Part shown: piece after piece, positions 7,390 to 16,069 of the stretch
Layout of the letters: every line of letters begins with the position of its first letter
Position numbering within the stretch: position 1 is the first letter of the stretch
Assembly: GCF_000319575.2 (NCBI RefSeq)
Contig: NC_021291.1
Location: 868,001-932,000, forward strand
DNA length: 64,000 nt
Source: Spiribacter salinus M19-40
GTDB taxonomy: Bacteria; Pseudomonadota; Gammaproteobacteria; Nitrococcales; Nitrococcaceae
Direction of reading: 5' to 3'
The notes under the pieces: model-generated
Seen by the model: only the letters and a program-made list of their open reading frames with translations
Databases searched by the model: none
What the model was told of the DNA's origin: nothing
Program-made: the position numbers and the translations under genes

Positions 7390-7965
7390 ATGTTCATCGT
7401 TAACGGTCAACGGTCAAGGATCATGGTCGCCATCGGGCTATTCAGCCTGTTGGCGCCGTGCGTTGCGTTTGCCCAACCTGCTGATTGGAGTTCGCGGGTC
7501 AGCCCCGGGCTCGAGCTGACCTCGCATCTCAATGACCGCCTCGACATCCGGTTTGGTGTCAATGACGAGCATCATGTCATCAACACGCATGGCTTAACAC
7601 TGGATGGTTCAGAGCAGACGCCCGTTCTCTCGGCGATGGTCGACTGGTCGGTTCATGACGGTGGGTTCCGCATGACCGGCGGTGCCGTTTATGGAGAGGA
7701 GCTTTTTAGCGAGTCCTCTGTGCCGGTCCCGGAAATCAGCACCGATGACATGCAGACGTACGTCGGTGTGGGTTATGACAACGACTTTGGGACCAATGGG
7801 CGCCTGGGCCTATCGCTCGACATGGGCCTGACCTTCGACAGTGTTTCCGGCAGCTCAATGGATGCACTTGATGATGACGATCTCGAAGATGCCGAACTGG
7901 GCAGCCGTTTCGAGAGTTTCCGTTACACACCGAGCTTTTCTGCTGGCGTTGAATACCGCTTCTAA
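7390..7965 (+). CDS. Small outer-membrane beta-barrel protein of unknown function
   Basis: The 191-residue product starts with a signal peptide (hydrophobic VAIGLFSLLAPCVAFA, cleaved before QPADW) and continues as alternating amphipathic strands with many Gly and aromatic residues. It ends in AGVEYRF, the C-terminal aromatic signature recognised by the Bam complex. An Asp/Glu-rich loop (DALDDDDLEDAE) precedes the last strand. The pattern matches the small hypothetical barrel proteins of Gammaproteobacteria; no ligand can be named. The ATG at 7390 is used; an ATG at 7423 has a ribosome site too close to it. The end overlaps the convergent dehalogenase gene by four bases. Confidence 0.75.
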   Translation: MFIVNGQRSRIMVAIGLFSLLAPCVAFAQPADWSSRVSPGLELTSHLNDRLDIRFGVNDEHHVINTHGLTLDGSEQTPVLSAMVDWSVHDGGFRMTGGAVYGEELFSESSVPVPEISTDDMQTYVGVGYDNDFGTNGRLGLSLDMGLTFDSVSGSSMDALDDDDLEDAELGSRFESFRYTPSFSAGVEYRF

Positions 7966-8657
7966 GTCCACTCGCTTGTTGCGATCTCCAGAAGTCCGTT
8001 CAGATCATCGACAATCCAGTCTGGGTGCCTAACACCTGGAGCCAGTATTTCCGCATTGCCCGCACGACGTACCAGCACCGTTTGCCAGCCCGCCGCCCCT
8101 GCGCCAATCGTATCCCAAACATGACAGGCCACCATGCAAAGTGCGCTCGGAGAGACGTCTAGGGCCTCAGCAACTTGCTGATAGGTATCCGGATGGGGTT
8201 TGAACCGCTCGACGGTATGGACCGAAAAGCTCTGCTCGAAAAACTCGGCAAGGCCGGCCCGCATAAGCGGGCTTTCCCCTGAGCCGGGTGGTGAGTTACT
8301 CAAGGTCACCAGACGATAACCTGATTGTTTGAGTGCGCTCAGCGCCGGATGGACGTCCGGCAGCGCAGGCAAGGTTGCCATTGCAGTGGACAGGGCTTCT
8401 ATATCGACGTCCTGAATGCCGACGCTCTTTGTCTTACCGAGCATTCTGAATACCCCGGCAGCCAGTATATTAAACGGCGTATAGCCACCAGACAGAGAAA
8501 CCGCCTCGGAGTAGAGGATCAACTGAGCAAACCACTCGCGCAGACTATCCGCATTACCGAACACGCGCTCGAAGATTGGCGCCAACGCCGTTATATCGAG
8601 CAGTGTCTCGTTGACGTCGAATACCAGAATAGGTCGATTGGTATTAGGGCCTGTCAT
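7962..8657 (-). CDS. Haloacid dehalogenase type II
   Basis: A 231-residue HAD-superfamily hydrolase. Motif I is FDVNETLLD with nucleophile Asp14, motif II is TLSNSPPG, motif III lysine is in RFKPHPDTY, and the C-terminal segment MVACHVWDTIGAGAAGW is typical of L-2-haloacid dehalogenases. Such enzymes hydrolyse short 2-halo acids to hydroxy acids, though many relatives have other substrates. It lies just downstream of the tRNA-Ser tail repeat on the same strand, and no strong ribosome site precedes the ATG. Confidence 0.88.
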   Translation of the reverse strand: MTGPNTNRPILVFDVNETLLDITALAPIFERVFGNADSLREWFAQLILYSEAVSLSGGYTPFNILAAGVFRMLGKTKSVGIQDVDIEALSTAMATLPALPDVHPALSALKQSGYRLVTLSNSPPGSGESPLMRAGLAEFFEQSFSVHTVERFKPHPDTYQQVAEALDVSPSALCMVACHVWDTIGAGAAGWQTVLVRRAGNAEILAPGVRHPDWIVDDLNGLLEIATSEWT

Positions 8658-8679
8658 GCAGAGCGTTCTTCTTAGTCAG

Positions 8680-8829
8680 TTGGCGGAGAGGGAGGGATTG
8701 ATTCGGCCCTGCGGGCCTCACCCTTCGGGCGCCTCGCTACGCTCGCCGTCCCCATCGGCTCGCGCCGATGGGTCGCACCCCAACAACTGTCAAATACAAA
8801 AAAGGCCCCTCGGGGGCCATTTTTGTATT
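8680..8829 (-). repeat. tRNA-Ser downstream unit ending in a second copy of the tRNA 3' end
   Basis: Bases 8680-8699 repeat bases 8829-8848 exactly (20 bases). The second copy is the 3' end of the tRNA-Ser gene including CCA plus one flanking base. The 149-base unit between them holds the terminator hairpin at 8792-8830 and a row of short GC hairpins at 8703-8773, among them an 8-bp stem closed by a GCGA tetraloop on the minus strand (8753-8772). There is no coding sequence. It resembles in plan the tRNA-derived repeats downstream of E. coli tyrT, or a collapsed integration site. Confidence 0.6.
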
Positions 8830-8830
8830 T
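8792..8830. terminator. Long bidirectional terminator hairpin next to tRNA-Ser
   Basis: A near-perfect inverted repeat: AAATACAAAAA arms flank a GGCCCC/GGGGCC core with a small loop. On the tRNA strand it starts directly after the encoded CCA and ends in a T-rich arm, so it should terminate tRNA transcription, and it could work in both directions. Confidence 0.85.
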
Positions 8831-8917
8831 GGCGGAGAGGGAGGGATTCGAACCCCCGGAGCCCTTAGGCTCAACGGATTTCAAGTCCGCCGCATTCGAC
8901 CACTCTGCCACCTCTCC
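8830..8917 (-). tRNA. serT: tRNA-Ser (anticodon UGA)
   Basis: The 88-base gene folds as a class II tRNA. The acceptor stem is GGAGAGG/CCTCTCC, discriminator G, and CCA is encoded. The D-arm is TGGCAGAGTGGTCGAATG, the anticodon loop in GGACTTGAAATCC reads TGA, the long variable arm is GTTGAGCCTAAGGGCTC, and the T-arm is GGGGGTTCGAATCCCTC. The UGA anticodon reads UCA and other UCN serine codons. The symbol is by analogy with the E. coli UGA isoacceptor. Confidence 0.97.
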
Positions 8918-8926
8918 AAGCTGCTC

Positions 8927-8955
8927 ATTGTCACCTGCCAAATCAATCAGGACAA
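8927..8955 (-). promoter_or_regulatory. Candidate promoter for tRNA-Ser
   Basis: On the minus strand TTGTCC (8950-8955) and GACAAT (8927-8932) are 17 bases apart, placing the start a few bases before the tRNA 5' end. The -35 box overlaps the last codons of pyrD. Called by eye. Confidence 0.5.
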
Positions 8956-9984
8956 GTGAGTCATAGTCGGCGATGCCGTGGCAATGGCCTTGGCAGCATC
9001 TCGAATCAAGCCTGGTCCGCGATAAATAAAGCCCGTATAAATCTGGACGAGGTCCGCACCGGCCTGCATCTTCTCCACAGCGTCGGCGGCATTGAGAATT
9101 CCACCCACTGCGATAATGGGAAGGTCCGGGCCGGCGGTTTCACGCACAAGGCGAACCACCGCCGTTGCGCGATCCCGCAGCGGAGCGCCACTCAGCCCCC
9201 CTGCCTCCTCCGCCACCGGATCTTCTCGCACGTCGGGGCGCCCGATCGTGGTATTGGTCGCCGTGATGCCATCGACACCGCATTCACGCAGCGCATCGAC
9301 CAATGCCCGAATGGGGTCATCATCCAGATCCGGCGCGATTTTGACGAGCAACGGAGCACGCCGACCTCGCGCGTCGGCTAGCGCGTCACGGCGTGCAATG
9401 AGTGTCTGGACCAAACCCGTGAGCTCCTGGCCTTCCTGCAAGCGGCGCAGCCCCGGTGTGTTGGGCGAGGAAAGGTTAACAACAATATAGTCGGCCGAGT
9501 CGTAGACCGCCTCGAGGCAACGTAGATAGTCATCCGTCGCGTGCTCGAGGGGGGTATCCCGATTTTTGCCGATGTTGATGCCAATCGGGACATTCGCCTG
9601 CGCGGTCTCAACGCGCTCCACCAGGTGATCAACGCCCTGATTGTTAAAGCCGAGTCGGTTAATGAGTGCCTCATGGTCAGGTATGCGGAACAACCGTGGC
9701 GCGGGATTACCCGGCTGGGCCACCGGTGTCACCGTCCCCAGCTCCAGAAAACCAAAACCCAGCCCGGTCAGGCCATTGATATGGTCCCCGTCCTTGTCGA
9801 GACCCGCCGCAAGGCCAACCGCGTTCGCGAACGTCAGCCCCATGAGGCGCCTGGGGTCACGAACCTGCCCGATCAGGCGCCGCGCCAGGCCCACACGCAT
9901 AACCCAGTCAAGCGTGCCAAGCGCCACGTCATGCGCCCGCTCAGGAGGAAGTGCGAATAGAGCCCGTCTTGCTACACCAAACAT
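8947..9984 (-). CDS. pyrD: Dihydroorotate dehydrogenase (quinone), class 2
   Basis: A 345-residue FMN enzyme that oxidises dihydroorotate to orotate with ubiquinone at the inner membrane. The N-terminal helical quinone-tunnel region (residues 1-45) identifies class 2. [30 protein letters not shown] and [11 protein letters not shown] with the catalytic serine at 172/173 are intact, as is the C-terminal phosphate-binding GGI and YTGFIYRGP region. Length is standard (336-346). It is transcribed towards tRNA-Ser and diverges from the ParA gene. Confidence 0.97.
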   Translation of the reverse strand: MFGVARRALFALPPERAHDVALGTLDWVMRVGLARRLIGQVRDPRRLMGLTFANAVGLAAGLDKDGDHINGLTGLGFGFLELGTVTPVAQPGNPAPRLFRIPDHEALINRLGFNNQGVDHLVERVETAQANVPIGINIGKNRDTPLEHATDDYLRCLEAVYDSADYIVVNLSSPNTPGLRRLQEGQELTGLVQTLIARRDALADARGRRAPLLVKIAPDLDDDPIRALVDALRECGVDGITATNTTIGRPDVREDPVAEEAGGLSGAPLRDRATAVVRLVRETAGPDLPIIAVGGILNAADAVEKMQAGADLVQIYTGFIYRGPGLIRDAAKAIATASPTMTHLS

Positions 9985-10062
9985 GATGCCTCTCGACCTG
10001 CGTTGACCACCTGCCTAGACTGATCCGACAGCTGTTGAGAAATCATAGCAGGGAGAGCGCCG

Positions 10063-10830
10063 ATGCGCCGGGTGATATTCAATCAAAAAGGTGGAGTCGG
10101 TAAGTCCACCATCGCCAGCAATCTGGCGGCGATGGCCGCACACCAGGGCTTACGCACCCTGGTGCTCGATCTGGATCCCCAGGGCAACGCAACCCGTTAT
10201 CTCCTCGGCGAGAATCCCGAGTCAGCTGACGAAACACTCGCTGGTTATTTCGAGGATACGCTAAGCCACCGGATCTACTCACGCGGGCCTGATGCCTTTG
10301 TGTGGCGATCCCCGTTTCAACACCTGTCTGTTATGCCGTCTCACCCTGCGCTTGAGACGCTTCAGGGGCGGCTGGAGTCACGCTACAAAATCTACAAGCT
10401 ACGGGACTCGCTCGCAGCGCTTGAGGGCTTTGATCGGGTCTACATCGATACACCGCCGGCGTTGAACTTCTATACGCTGTCAGCGCTGATCGCCGCGGAT
10501 CGCTGCCTGATCCCATTTGATTGCGATGCCTTCGCTCGCCAGGCACTTGATGAGCTGATGGCGAGCGCGGCGGAGCTCAAGGCCGATCATAATCCCGCGC
10601 TCGAAGTTGAGGGCGTCATCGTTAATCAGTTCCAGTCGCGTGCGCGCTTGCCGGCCTCCCTTGTGGAGTCACTCAAGGCCGATGGCAACACCGTGCTTGA
10701 GCCTTTTCTGTCTGCCTCGGTCAAAGTGCGGGAGTCTCATCAGGTCTCCAAACCCCTGGTTCATCTGGCACCAAGACACAAGCTCACCGCAGAATATGAG
10801 GCATTACATCAGCGCCTGGAGTCGGCATGA
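10063..10830 (+). CDS. Orphan ParA/MinD-family ATPase
   Basis: A 255-residue deviant Walker-A ATPase with NQKGGVGKST at residues 7-16, LDLDPQGNATRYL as switch region and YIDTPPALNF as Walker B. ParA-type proteins dimerise on ATP and bind DNA non-specifically to position DNA or protein cargo. No parB or parS-like gene lies next to it. Instead it overlaps by four bases a small conserved gene, so it is an orphan ParA, perhaps positioning a protein cluster rather than the chromosome. That role is inference. The ATG at 10063 follows AGGGAGAG. Confidence 0.87.
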   Translation: MRRVIFNQKGGVGKSTIASNLAAMAAHQGLRTLVLDLDPQGNATRYLLGENPESADETLAGYFEDTLSHRIYSRGPDAFVWRSPFQHLSVMPSHPALETLQGRLESRYKIYKLRDSLAALEGFDRVYIDTPPALNFYTLSALIAADRCLIPFDCDAFARQALDELMASAAELKADHNPALEVEGVIVNQFQSRARLPASLVESLKADGNTVLEPFLSASVKVRESHQVSKPLVHLAPRHKLTAEYEALHQRLESA

Positions 10831-11312
10831 CAACGGACGCCCTGGTCGACACTTCAGCGATGCTTGGGCAGCTGGTTGCCGAATGCGCGTCTGAGCGGGT
10901 CCTGCTCATCAGCGATCAATCATCGCTGACGAGCCAGGTGCTGGCACACGGCGGTCAGTCACTCACCGGCGCCGATAGCGAGGCGGAGCGCCTGCCAGAT
11001 GCCCGGCTCGAGTTAGCCATTGTCGATGGGGAAGCGAACCTACCCGCTGATTCGGCAACAACGCTCGTCAGTCGCTTGCGCGACGTCCATGCCGAGCGTG
11101 TCGTTGTGATTGCGGCAGCCGATGAGGGCACAATATTATCGCGTCAGGCCCTGATTGGGCTGGGTTTCCACCGCCGCGGCATCAGCGCTGATCACGGCAG
11201 CCGTCGCCGGCGCTGGTATGAATTTGACATGGCGCATTACAAAGTCACGCCAGACTGGCTCAACGCCCGCCATTGGGCTAATCCTGAGCTCTGGGACAAA
11301 TACCGCTGGTAG
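10827..11312 (+). CDS. Conserved protein coupled to ParA (DUF6231-like)
   Basis: A 161-residue soluble protein with no signal peptide or membrane segment. Its N-terminal two thirds look like a degenerate Rossmann-type domain (RVLLISDQS, LELAIVDGEA, RVVVIAAADE). The C-terminal MAHYKVTPDWLNARHWANPE and WDKYRW are highly patterned and resemble what I recall of the DUF6231 family; this was not checked against a database. Function is unknown. Its start overlaps the ParA stop by four bases, implying joint expression and perhaps interaction. Confidence 0.7.
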   Translation: MTTDALVDTSAMLGQLVAECASERVLLISDQSSLTSQVLAHGGQSLTGADSEAERLPDARLELAIVDGEANLPADSATTLVSRLRDVHAERVVVIAAADEGTILSRQALIGLGFHRRGISADHGSRRRRWYEFDMAHYKVTPDWLNARHWANPELWDKYRW

Positions 11313-12161
11313 CTAAATCCCGCTCGCCCACAGACCGCGGACAATCTCTTCGGCGACAGCCTCCCAACCCGGCTCAAGCATCATGGCATGTGCCATACCC
11401 GGCATGGCCTGCCAGTCCGCGCCCCAGAGACCTGCAGTCAGTTGGGTCTCCGGCGCGGAGAACAGGGTATCTTCCGCCCCTGCAATGACCCGCACCGGCG
11501 GTTTGGGATCCACTAGCCAGGGTCGCGCTGCGCCATGCATCGACATCTCCCAGAGCGCGCGCTGCGACTCCGGCTGCACGAAACGCGCAAAGCGCTCGAG
11601 ATCCTCAGGCGCCATACGGTCCGAGAACACGGCACGCCGTGCGATGTCCGCATCAACGACCCGGGCACCCATGGTTTGCATCAGTCCGAACTGGGCAAAA
11701 AGCATGGGATCGCCCAGCATCATTCGCAGCGTTGAGGGCATCAGCCCCTGCGGCGGCACCGGCGCGAGCAGGATGGCCGCTGAAGCCGGATGGCGCTCCA
11801 GGTAGCGCTGAACAACCAGCGCCCCCATCGAGTGGCCAATCAGAATCGGCGGCGGACCGGCCAGATCAGCGATGACGCGCTCCAGATCCCGCACATATTC
11901 ATTGATACCCGCATGCGACAGGGCGCCTGCCGACTCACTGGCGCCATGACCCCGCAAACTCGGCGCAATGGCACGAAACCCACGCTCAGCAAAATAGTCC
12001 AGAAAATGCTCCTGCCAACACCACGCCCCCACAAAGGCACCATGCACGAACACCACCGGCGTGCTCCGGGTCTGTGTGCGCACAGACGGGTTCGCGCTCA
12101 GGATTTCCAGCGCGGGGGCCGTACCGGATCGGCCGTAGGGCCAGACGAATTCAGCGAACAT
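11313..12161 (-). CDS. Alpha/beta hydrolase
   Basis: A 282-residue alpha/beta-hydrolase fold protein. The oxyanion segment FVHGAFVGAWCW, the nucleophile elbow GHSMG, an acidic residue in VIAGAEDTLF and the catalytic histidine in PGMAHAMML are in the right order. The cap region is rich in Met and Pro. There is no signal peptide, so it should be cytoplasmic. The substrate (ester, lactone or lysophospholipid) cannot be told. A GAGGGA ribosome site supports the ATG at 12161. It diverges from prc and ends right after the convergent ParA-partner gene. Confidence 0.85.
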   Translation of the reverse strand: MFAEFVWPYGRSGTAPALEILSANPSVRTQTRSTPVVFVHGAFVGAWCWQEHFLDYFAERGFRAIAPSLRGHGASESAGALSHAGINEYVRDLERVIADLAGPPPILIGHSMGALVVQRYLERHPASAAILLAPVPPQGLMPSTLRMMLGDPMLFAQFGLMQTMGARVVDADIARRAVFSDRMAPEDLERFARFVQPESQRALWEMSMHGAARPWLVDPKPPVRVIAGAEDTLFSAPETQLTAGLWGADWQAMPGMAHAMMLEPGWEAVAEEIVRGLWASGI

Positions 12162-12251
12162 TGGTTTCCCTCTTTGCTCAGGGGGGCTACGCTAACAGAT
12201 CCAGCAGGATATTCCTGTGATCACCGGTGTCACAATGAGGACTCAACCCGT

Positions 12252-14342
12252 ATGCGAGGGCATTCAGTGTCACGGTATTCATTATGTCACCACATCGCGC
12301 TGGCGCTGGCCCTGGCCATCGGGATCAGCTCGACGGCAGCCGCAGATCGACTCACGCCATCGGAAATACACCCACGGGCCTCCCAGGTCATCGGTGAGCT
12401 CTTGTCGCGGTATCACTACCGCGATGAGTCCATCGATGATGCCTTATCCGAAGCGGTCTATGACGCGTACTTCGAAGCCTTGGACCCGGATCGCTATTAT
12501 TTCCTTGAGGCCGACATCCAGGCGTTCCGCCATCGGGCGGATCAACTGGATGATGAACTCCGCGCTGGCGAGCTGGACACCGCTTTCGACATTTTCGCCC
12601 GCTATCGGGAACGCGTTGAAGACCGCAGTGAACATGCCCTGGATCGACTGGAGAAAGGACTCGCATTCGACACGGAGGCGCGCCTTGATCTCGATCGCAG
12701 CGATGCCGATTGGGCCGCCAGTCGCAGTGAACTCGATCAAATCTGGGATAAACGGGTCATCAATGATGCACTGATCCAGCGCCTGAATAGCCGGGACCGC
12801 ACCGAGGTGCGTGAGTCGCTGACCAAGCGCTACGAGCGATTGGTCCGCAGCCTCGAGCAATCCAGCGCCGAGGACGTCTTCCAGAGCTACATGAGCACCT
12901 GGGCGTCGCAATTCGACCCGCACAGCAGTTACATGTCCCCGCGGACGTCCGAGAACTTCGACATCAACATGAGCCTCTCGCTGGAGGGTATTGGCGCGAT
13001 GCTGACCAGCGAGGGAGACTTCGTTGAGATTGTCGAGCTCATCCCGGGTGGCCCTGCGGCGGGAAGTGGCGATCTGTCGCCGGGTGACCAGATCACCGGC
13101 GTCGGCGATGATCCAGACGCGATTCAGGACGTGGTGGGCTGGCGCCTCGGAGACGTGGTTGACCTGATTCGCGGACCGAAAGGCTCTGAAGTGCACTTGC
13201 GCGTCATGCCAGAAGGCCGCGATGGGCACGAGACGACCATTACCCTCACCCGCAATACCGTCGAGCTAGAGGAACAAGCGGCGCAGGCGGAGGTCCGCGA
13301 GGTAAAACGTGACGGGCAAAATCACCGCATCGGCGTTATTGATATTCCGGCTTTTTATGCGGATTTGGGCGCAGCCAACGCCGGCGCCGAGGATTACCGG
13401 AACACCAGCGATGATGTCGCCCGGCTTTTGGACTCCGAGACACTGTCCGACATCGACGGCCTGGTGATCGATCTGCGTGGCAACGCCGGCGGGTCGCTCG
13501 AAGAGGCTGTGCAAATGACCGGACTATTCATCGATCAGGGGCCGGTGGTGCAGGTGAATCGCAGTAACGGCCAGCGCGAGGTCCTCGAGGATCAAGCGGC
13601 TGAACCCGCCGAGTACGATGGCCCCCTTGGCGTGATGGTGGATAGCAACAGCGCTTCGGCATCAGAAATTTTCGCCGCCGCGTTGCAGGACTATGGCCGT
13701 GGTGTGGTGATTGGTGACCAAACCTTCGGCAAGGGCACGGTCCAGACCCTGATCGGACTTGACCAATTCGGCGTTGGATCGGGCGTTGAAGATGCGGCCA
13801 CTGGGCGGCTCAAGCTCACCATTGCCAAGTTCTACCGCATCAATGGCGAGAGCACGCAACTCGAGGGCGTTCAACCCGATCTCCATCTCCCCTACCCGCA
13901 GAGCAGCGATGAGAGCGGCGAACGCTCGGCTGAGCGTGCCCTGCCCTGGGATACGATTCGCTCAACGGAATACCGGCAACAGGGGGAGCTGGCGCGTTAT
14001 CTATCAGAACTTCGCCGCCGTCATGACCGGCGCATGCTCACCGATCCTGCGCTGATGAGTGTCAGTGCCGAGGCGAAACGGCTGCGCGAAGCGGAGGCCC
14101 GCACCGAAGTCTCTCTAAACGAAGACCGTCGACGCGCGGCCCAGGAGCAACAGGAAGCGGCTCGGCTGGAAGCAGTCAACGCACAGCTCGCGGCCTACGG
14201 CCGGGAGACCATTGAGGATCTGGATGACCTCGATCGAGATCAACTGCCAGATGCGCTACTGGATGAAACCGCCGAGGTGATGGTCGATCTCGCAGAACTC
14301 ATAGGCGAAGACGGCACCGTGGCTCAAGCTGCCGCGAGATAG
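12252..14342 (+). CDS. prc: Tail-specific periplasmic protease Prc/Tsp
   Basis: A 696-residue C-terminal processing protease with an N-terminal signal peptide (hydrophobic HHIALALALAIGISSTAAA). The helical N-terminal domain contains FDPHSSYMSP near the middle, followed by a PDZ domain (about 235-330) with SLEGIGAML. The S41 peptidase core has its catalytic serine in NSASASEIF (about residue 471) and lysine in GDQTFGKGTVQ (residue 494). E. coli Prc (682 residues) trims the C-terminus of FtsI and degrades periplasmic proteins, including MepS with NlpI. The ATG at 12252 gives the signal peptide; the open frame upstream is opposite the hydrolase. The 3' end overlaps recJ by 19 bases, convergently. 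Confidence 0.94.
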   Translation: MRGHSVSRYSLCHHIALALALAIGISSTAAADRLTPSEIHPRASQVIGELLSRYHYRDESIDDALSEAVYDAYFEALDPDRYYFLEADIQAFRHRADQLDDELRAGELDTAFDIFARYRERVEDRSEHALDRLEKGLAFDTEARLDLDRSDADWAASRSELDQIWDKRVINDALIQRLNSRDRTEVRESLTKRYERLVRSLEQSSAEDVFQSYMSTWASQFDPHSSYMSPRTSENFDINMSLSLEGIGAMLTSEGDFVEIVELIPGGPAAGSGDLSPGDQITGVGDDPDAIQDVVGWRLGDVVDLIRGPKGSEVHLRVMPEGRDGHETTITLTRNTVELEEQAAQAEVREVKRDGQNHRIGVIDIPAFYADLGAANAGAEDYRNTSDDVARLLDSETLSDIDGLVIDLRGNAGGSLEEAVQMTGLFIDQGPVVQVNRSNGQREVLEDQAAEPAEYDGPLGVMVDSNSASASEIFAAALQDYGRGVVIGDQTFGKGTVQTLIGLDQFGVGSGVEDAATGRLKLTIAKFYRINGESTQLEGVQPDLHLPYPQSSDESGERSAERALPWDTIRSTEYRQQGELARYLSELRRRHDRRMLTDPALMSVSAEAKRLREAEARTEVSLNEDRRRAAQEQQEAARLEAVNAQLAAYGRETIEDLDDLDRDQLPDALLDETAEVMVDLAELIGEDGTVAQAAAR

Positions 14343-16069
14343 TCAAAAACCAGCTGAAGCTGCTCACGGCCTCGATAGTAATTCACGTCGAGTCGGAAAA
14401 CGCCGGTGATCTGCCTGGTGTCTGAGCTCCAACCACGGTCGAGGGCGTTAAAGGCAATAGCATCCAGCTGCTGATTCGGTGCGCATGCTGGCGAGAGCAT
14501 CAGCTTGAGATGATTTTCACCCACGACACGCTGGCTGCGAACGTGAAACAGGCCGCGGAAGGACGGTTCAGGAAAGCCTGGCCCCCAGGGGCCGCCTTCT
14601 CGAATCTGGCGTGCCAGCTCGAGACTGAATTCCGCCGCCTCAAGCTCACCGTCAGTGACGATTTCCTCACCGGGCGGGTGGTCGCCCATGCGCTCGCGCA
14701 CAAGGCCCTGCAAAACGGACTGGAACGCGGGATACTGCGCCGCAGGCAGCGTCAGCCCCGCGGCCATGGCATGCCCACCAAAGCGCTGAATGACCGCTCC
14801 CTCGGTTCGCGTATCGACCGCCTCCAGCAGATCGCGGAGGTGAACACCGGCAATGGAGCGCCCAGAGCCTTTGAGTAGCCCATCCTCCGCCGGCGCAAAA
14901 GCAATCACCGGGCGTTGAAAACGCTCCTTGATCCGAGAGGCAACAATTCCGACAACCCCCTGATGCCACTGCTCGTCGTATAAACACAACACCGGTTCAA
15001 GTGCGCCGTCAGCGGCAAGCTGGGCGGCCTCAATACCGGCGAGCGCTTCATCGCGCATGCCATGCTCGAGCTCGCGGCGTGTCTGATTCAAGGTCTCCAG
15101 CTCTTTGGCGCGGGCTTCCGCGCTCGCCGTATCCTCAGCGAGCAGCGTTTCAATGCCAAGACTCATGTCGCCCAGTCGGCCGGCCGCATTCAGGCGGGGG
15201 GCGGCACCAAACCCCAAATCGGCGGCGTTGACCCGCGCTGGTTCCCGACGACTGGCTTTGAGCAGCGCCTGCACCCCTGGGCAACCCTGCCCGACTCGGA
15301 TGCGCCGCAGACCCTGTGCCACCAGCACACGATTGACCCGATCAAGCGGCACCACATCGGCAATGGTGCCAAGGGCCACCAAATCCAGCAGATCGACCAA
15401 CCCAGGCTCAGGTCGCCCTGTCGTAAACCAATCCTGATTGCGAAGGGCTGACCGCACCCCCAGCAGCAGATAAAAACAGACCCCTACTCCCGCCAGCCCC
15501 TGCCCGGCAAACTCGGCAGAAGCCACCTGTGGATTAACGATGGCCGCCGCAGCCGGCAGCGTTGGCCCCGGCAAATGGTGATCCGTGACGACTACGGGGA
15601 TGCCAGCCGCACTGGCGGCCTCAACGCCCGCATGCGCGGAGATCCCGTTATCAACGGTCAGGATCAAGTCCGGGTGATGGCCTCGCGCGACCTCAACCAA
15701 TTCCGGGCTCAGGCCGTACCCAAACTCAAAGCGATTCGGCACCAGATAATCAACGGAGGCCGCACCGAGAGCCCGCAGGCCGCGCAAGGCCACCGCGCAG
15801 CTCGTCGCGCCATCGGCATCAAAGTCGCCAACCACCAGTATGCGTTGGCCGGTGATGATGGCCTGCGCCATGATTGCCGCGGCCGCCTCTAACCCGTTAA
15901 GCGTATCCGGGTGCGGCAGCTGGGCAAGGCGATAATCCAGATCACCCGCCCCGTCGACGCCCCGCGCAGCATAGAGGCGCTGTAACAGCCCTGGCAGACC
16001 ATCGGGCAGGACCGGCCACGGCGTGGGCACGGGCCGATCGGTAAACCGGATGCTATCCCCCCTATTCAT
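14324..16069 (-). CDS. recJ: Single-stranded-DNA-specific exonuclease RecJ
   Basis: A 581-residue DHH-family 5'-3' exonuclease used in RecF-pathway recombination, mismatch repair and base excision repair. VVGDFDADGATSCAVAL, LTVDNGISAHAGVEAA, VVTDHHLPG and GFGAAPRLNAAGRL are the DHH motifs, and GSGRSIAGVHLRDLL with QRFGGHAMAAGLTL is the DHHA1 domain, followed by an OB fold. Length agrees with E. coli (577). The ATG at 16069 was chosen because it overlaps the stop of the upstream RpfE-like gene by four bases and homology begins there; an earlier ATG at 16123 would add 18 residues. Confidence 0.95.
   Translation of the reverse strand: MNRGDSIRFTDRPVPTPWPVLPDGLPGLLQRLYAARGVDGAGDLDYRLAQLPHPDTLNGLEAAAAIMAQAIITGQRILVVGDFDADGATSCAVALRGLRALGAASVDYLVPNRFEFGYGLSPELVEVARGHHPDLILTVDNGISAHAGVEAASAAGIPVVVTDHHLPGPTLPAAAAIVNPQVASAEFAGQGLAGVGVCFYLLLGVRSALRNQDWFTTGRPEPGLVDLLDLVALGTIADVVPLDRVNRVLVAQGLRRIRVGQGCPGVQALLKASRREPARVNAADLGFGAAPRLNAAGRLGDMSLGIETLLAEDTASAEARAKELETLNQTRRELEHGMRDEALAGIEAAQLAADGALEPVLCLYDEQWHQGVVGIVASRIKERFQRPVIAFAPAEDGLLKGSGRSIAGVHLRDLLEAVDTRTEGAVIQRFGGHAMAAGLTLPAAQYPAFQSVLQGLVRERMGDHPPGEEIVTDGELEAAEFSLELARQIREGGPWGPGFPEPSFRGLFHVRSQRVVGENHLKLMLSPACAPNQQLDAIAFNALDRGWSSDTRQITGVFRLDVNYYRGREQLQLVFDYLAAA

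Noticed and set aside
8611-8941. Open frames crossing the tRNA-Ser region on both strands
   Set aside because: They run through a clear tRNA gene and its terminator and contain no domain.
11790-12251. N-terminal extension of Prc by 154 codons
   Set aside because: The stretch lies opposite the alpha/beta hydrolase, and a proper signal peptide begins at 12252.
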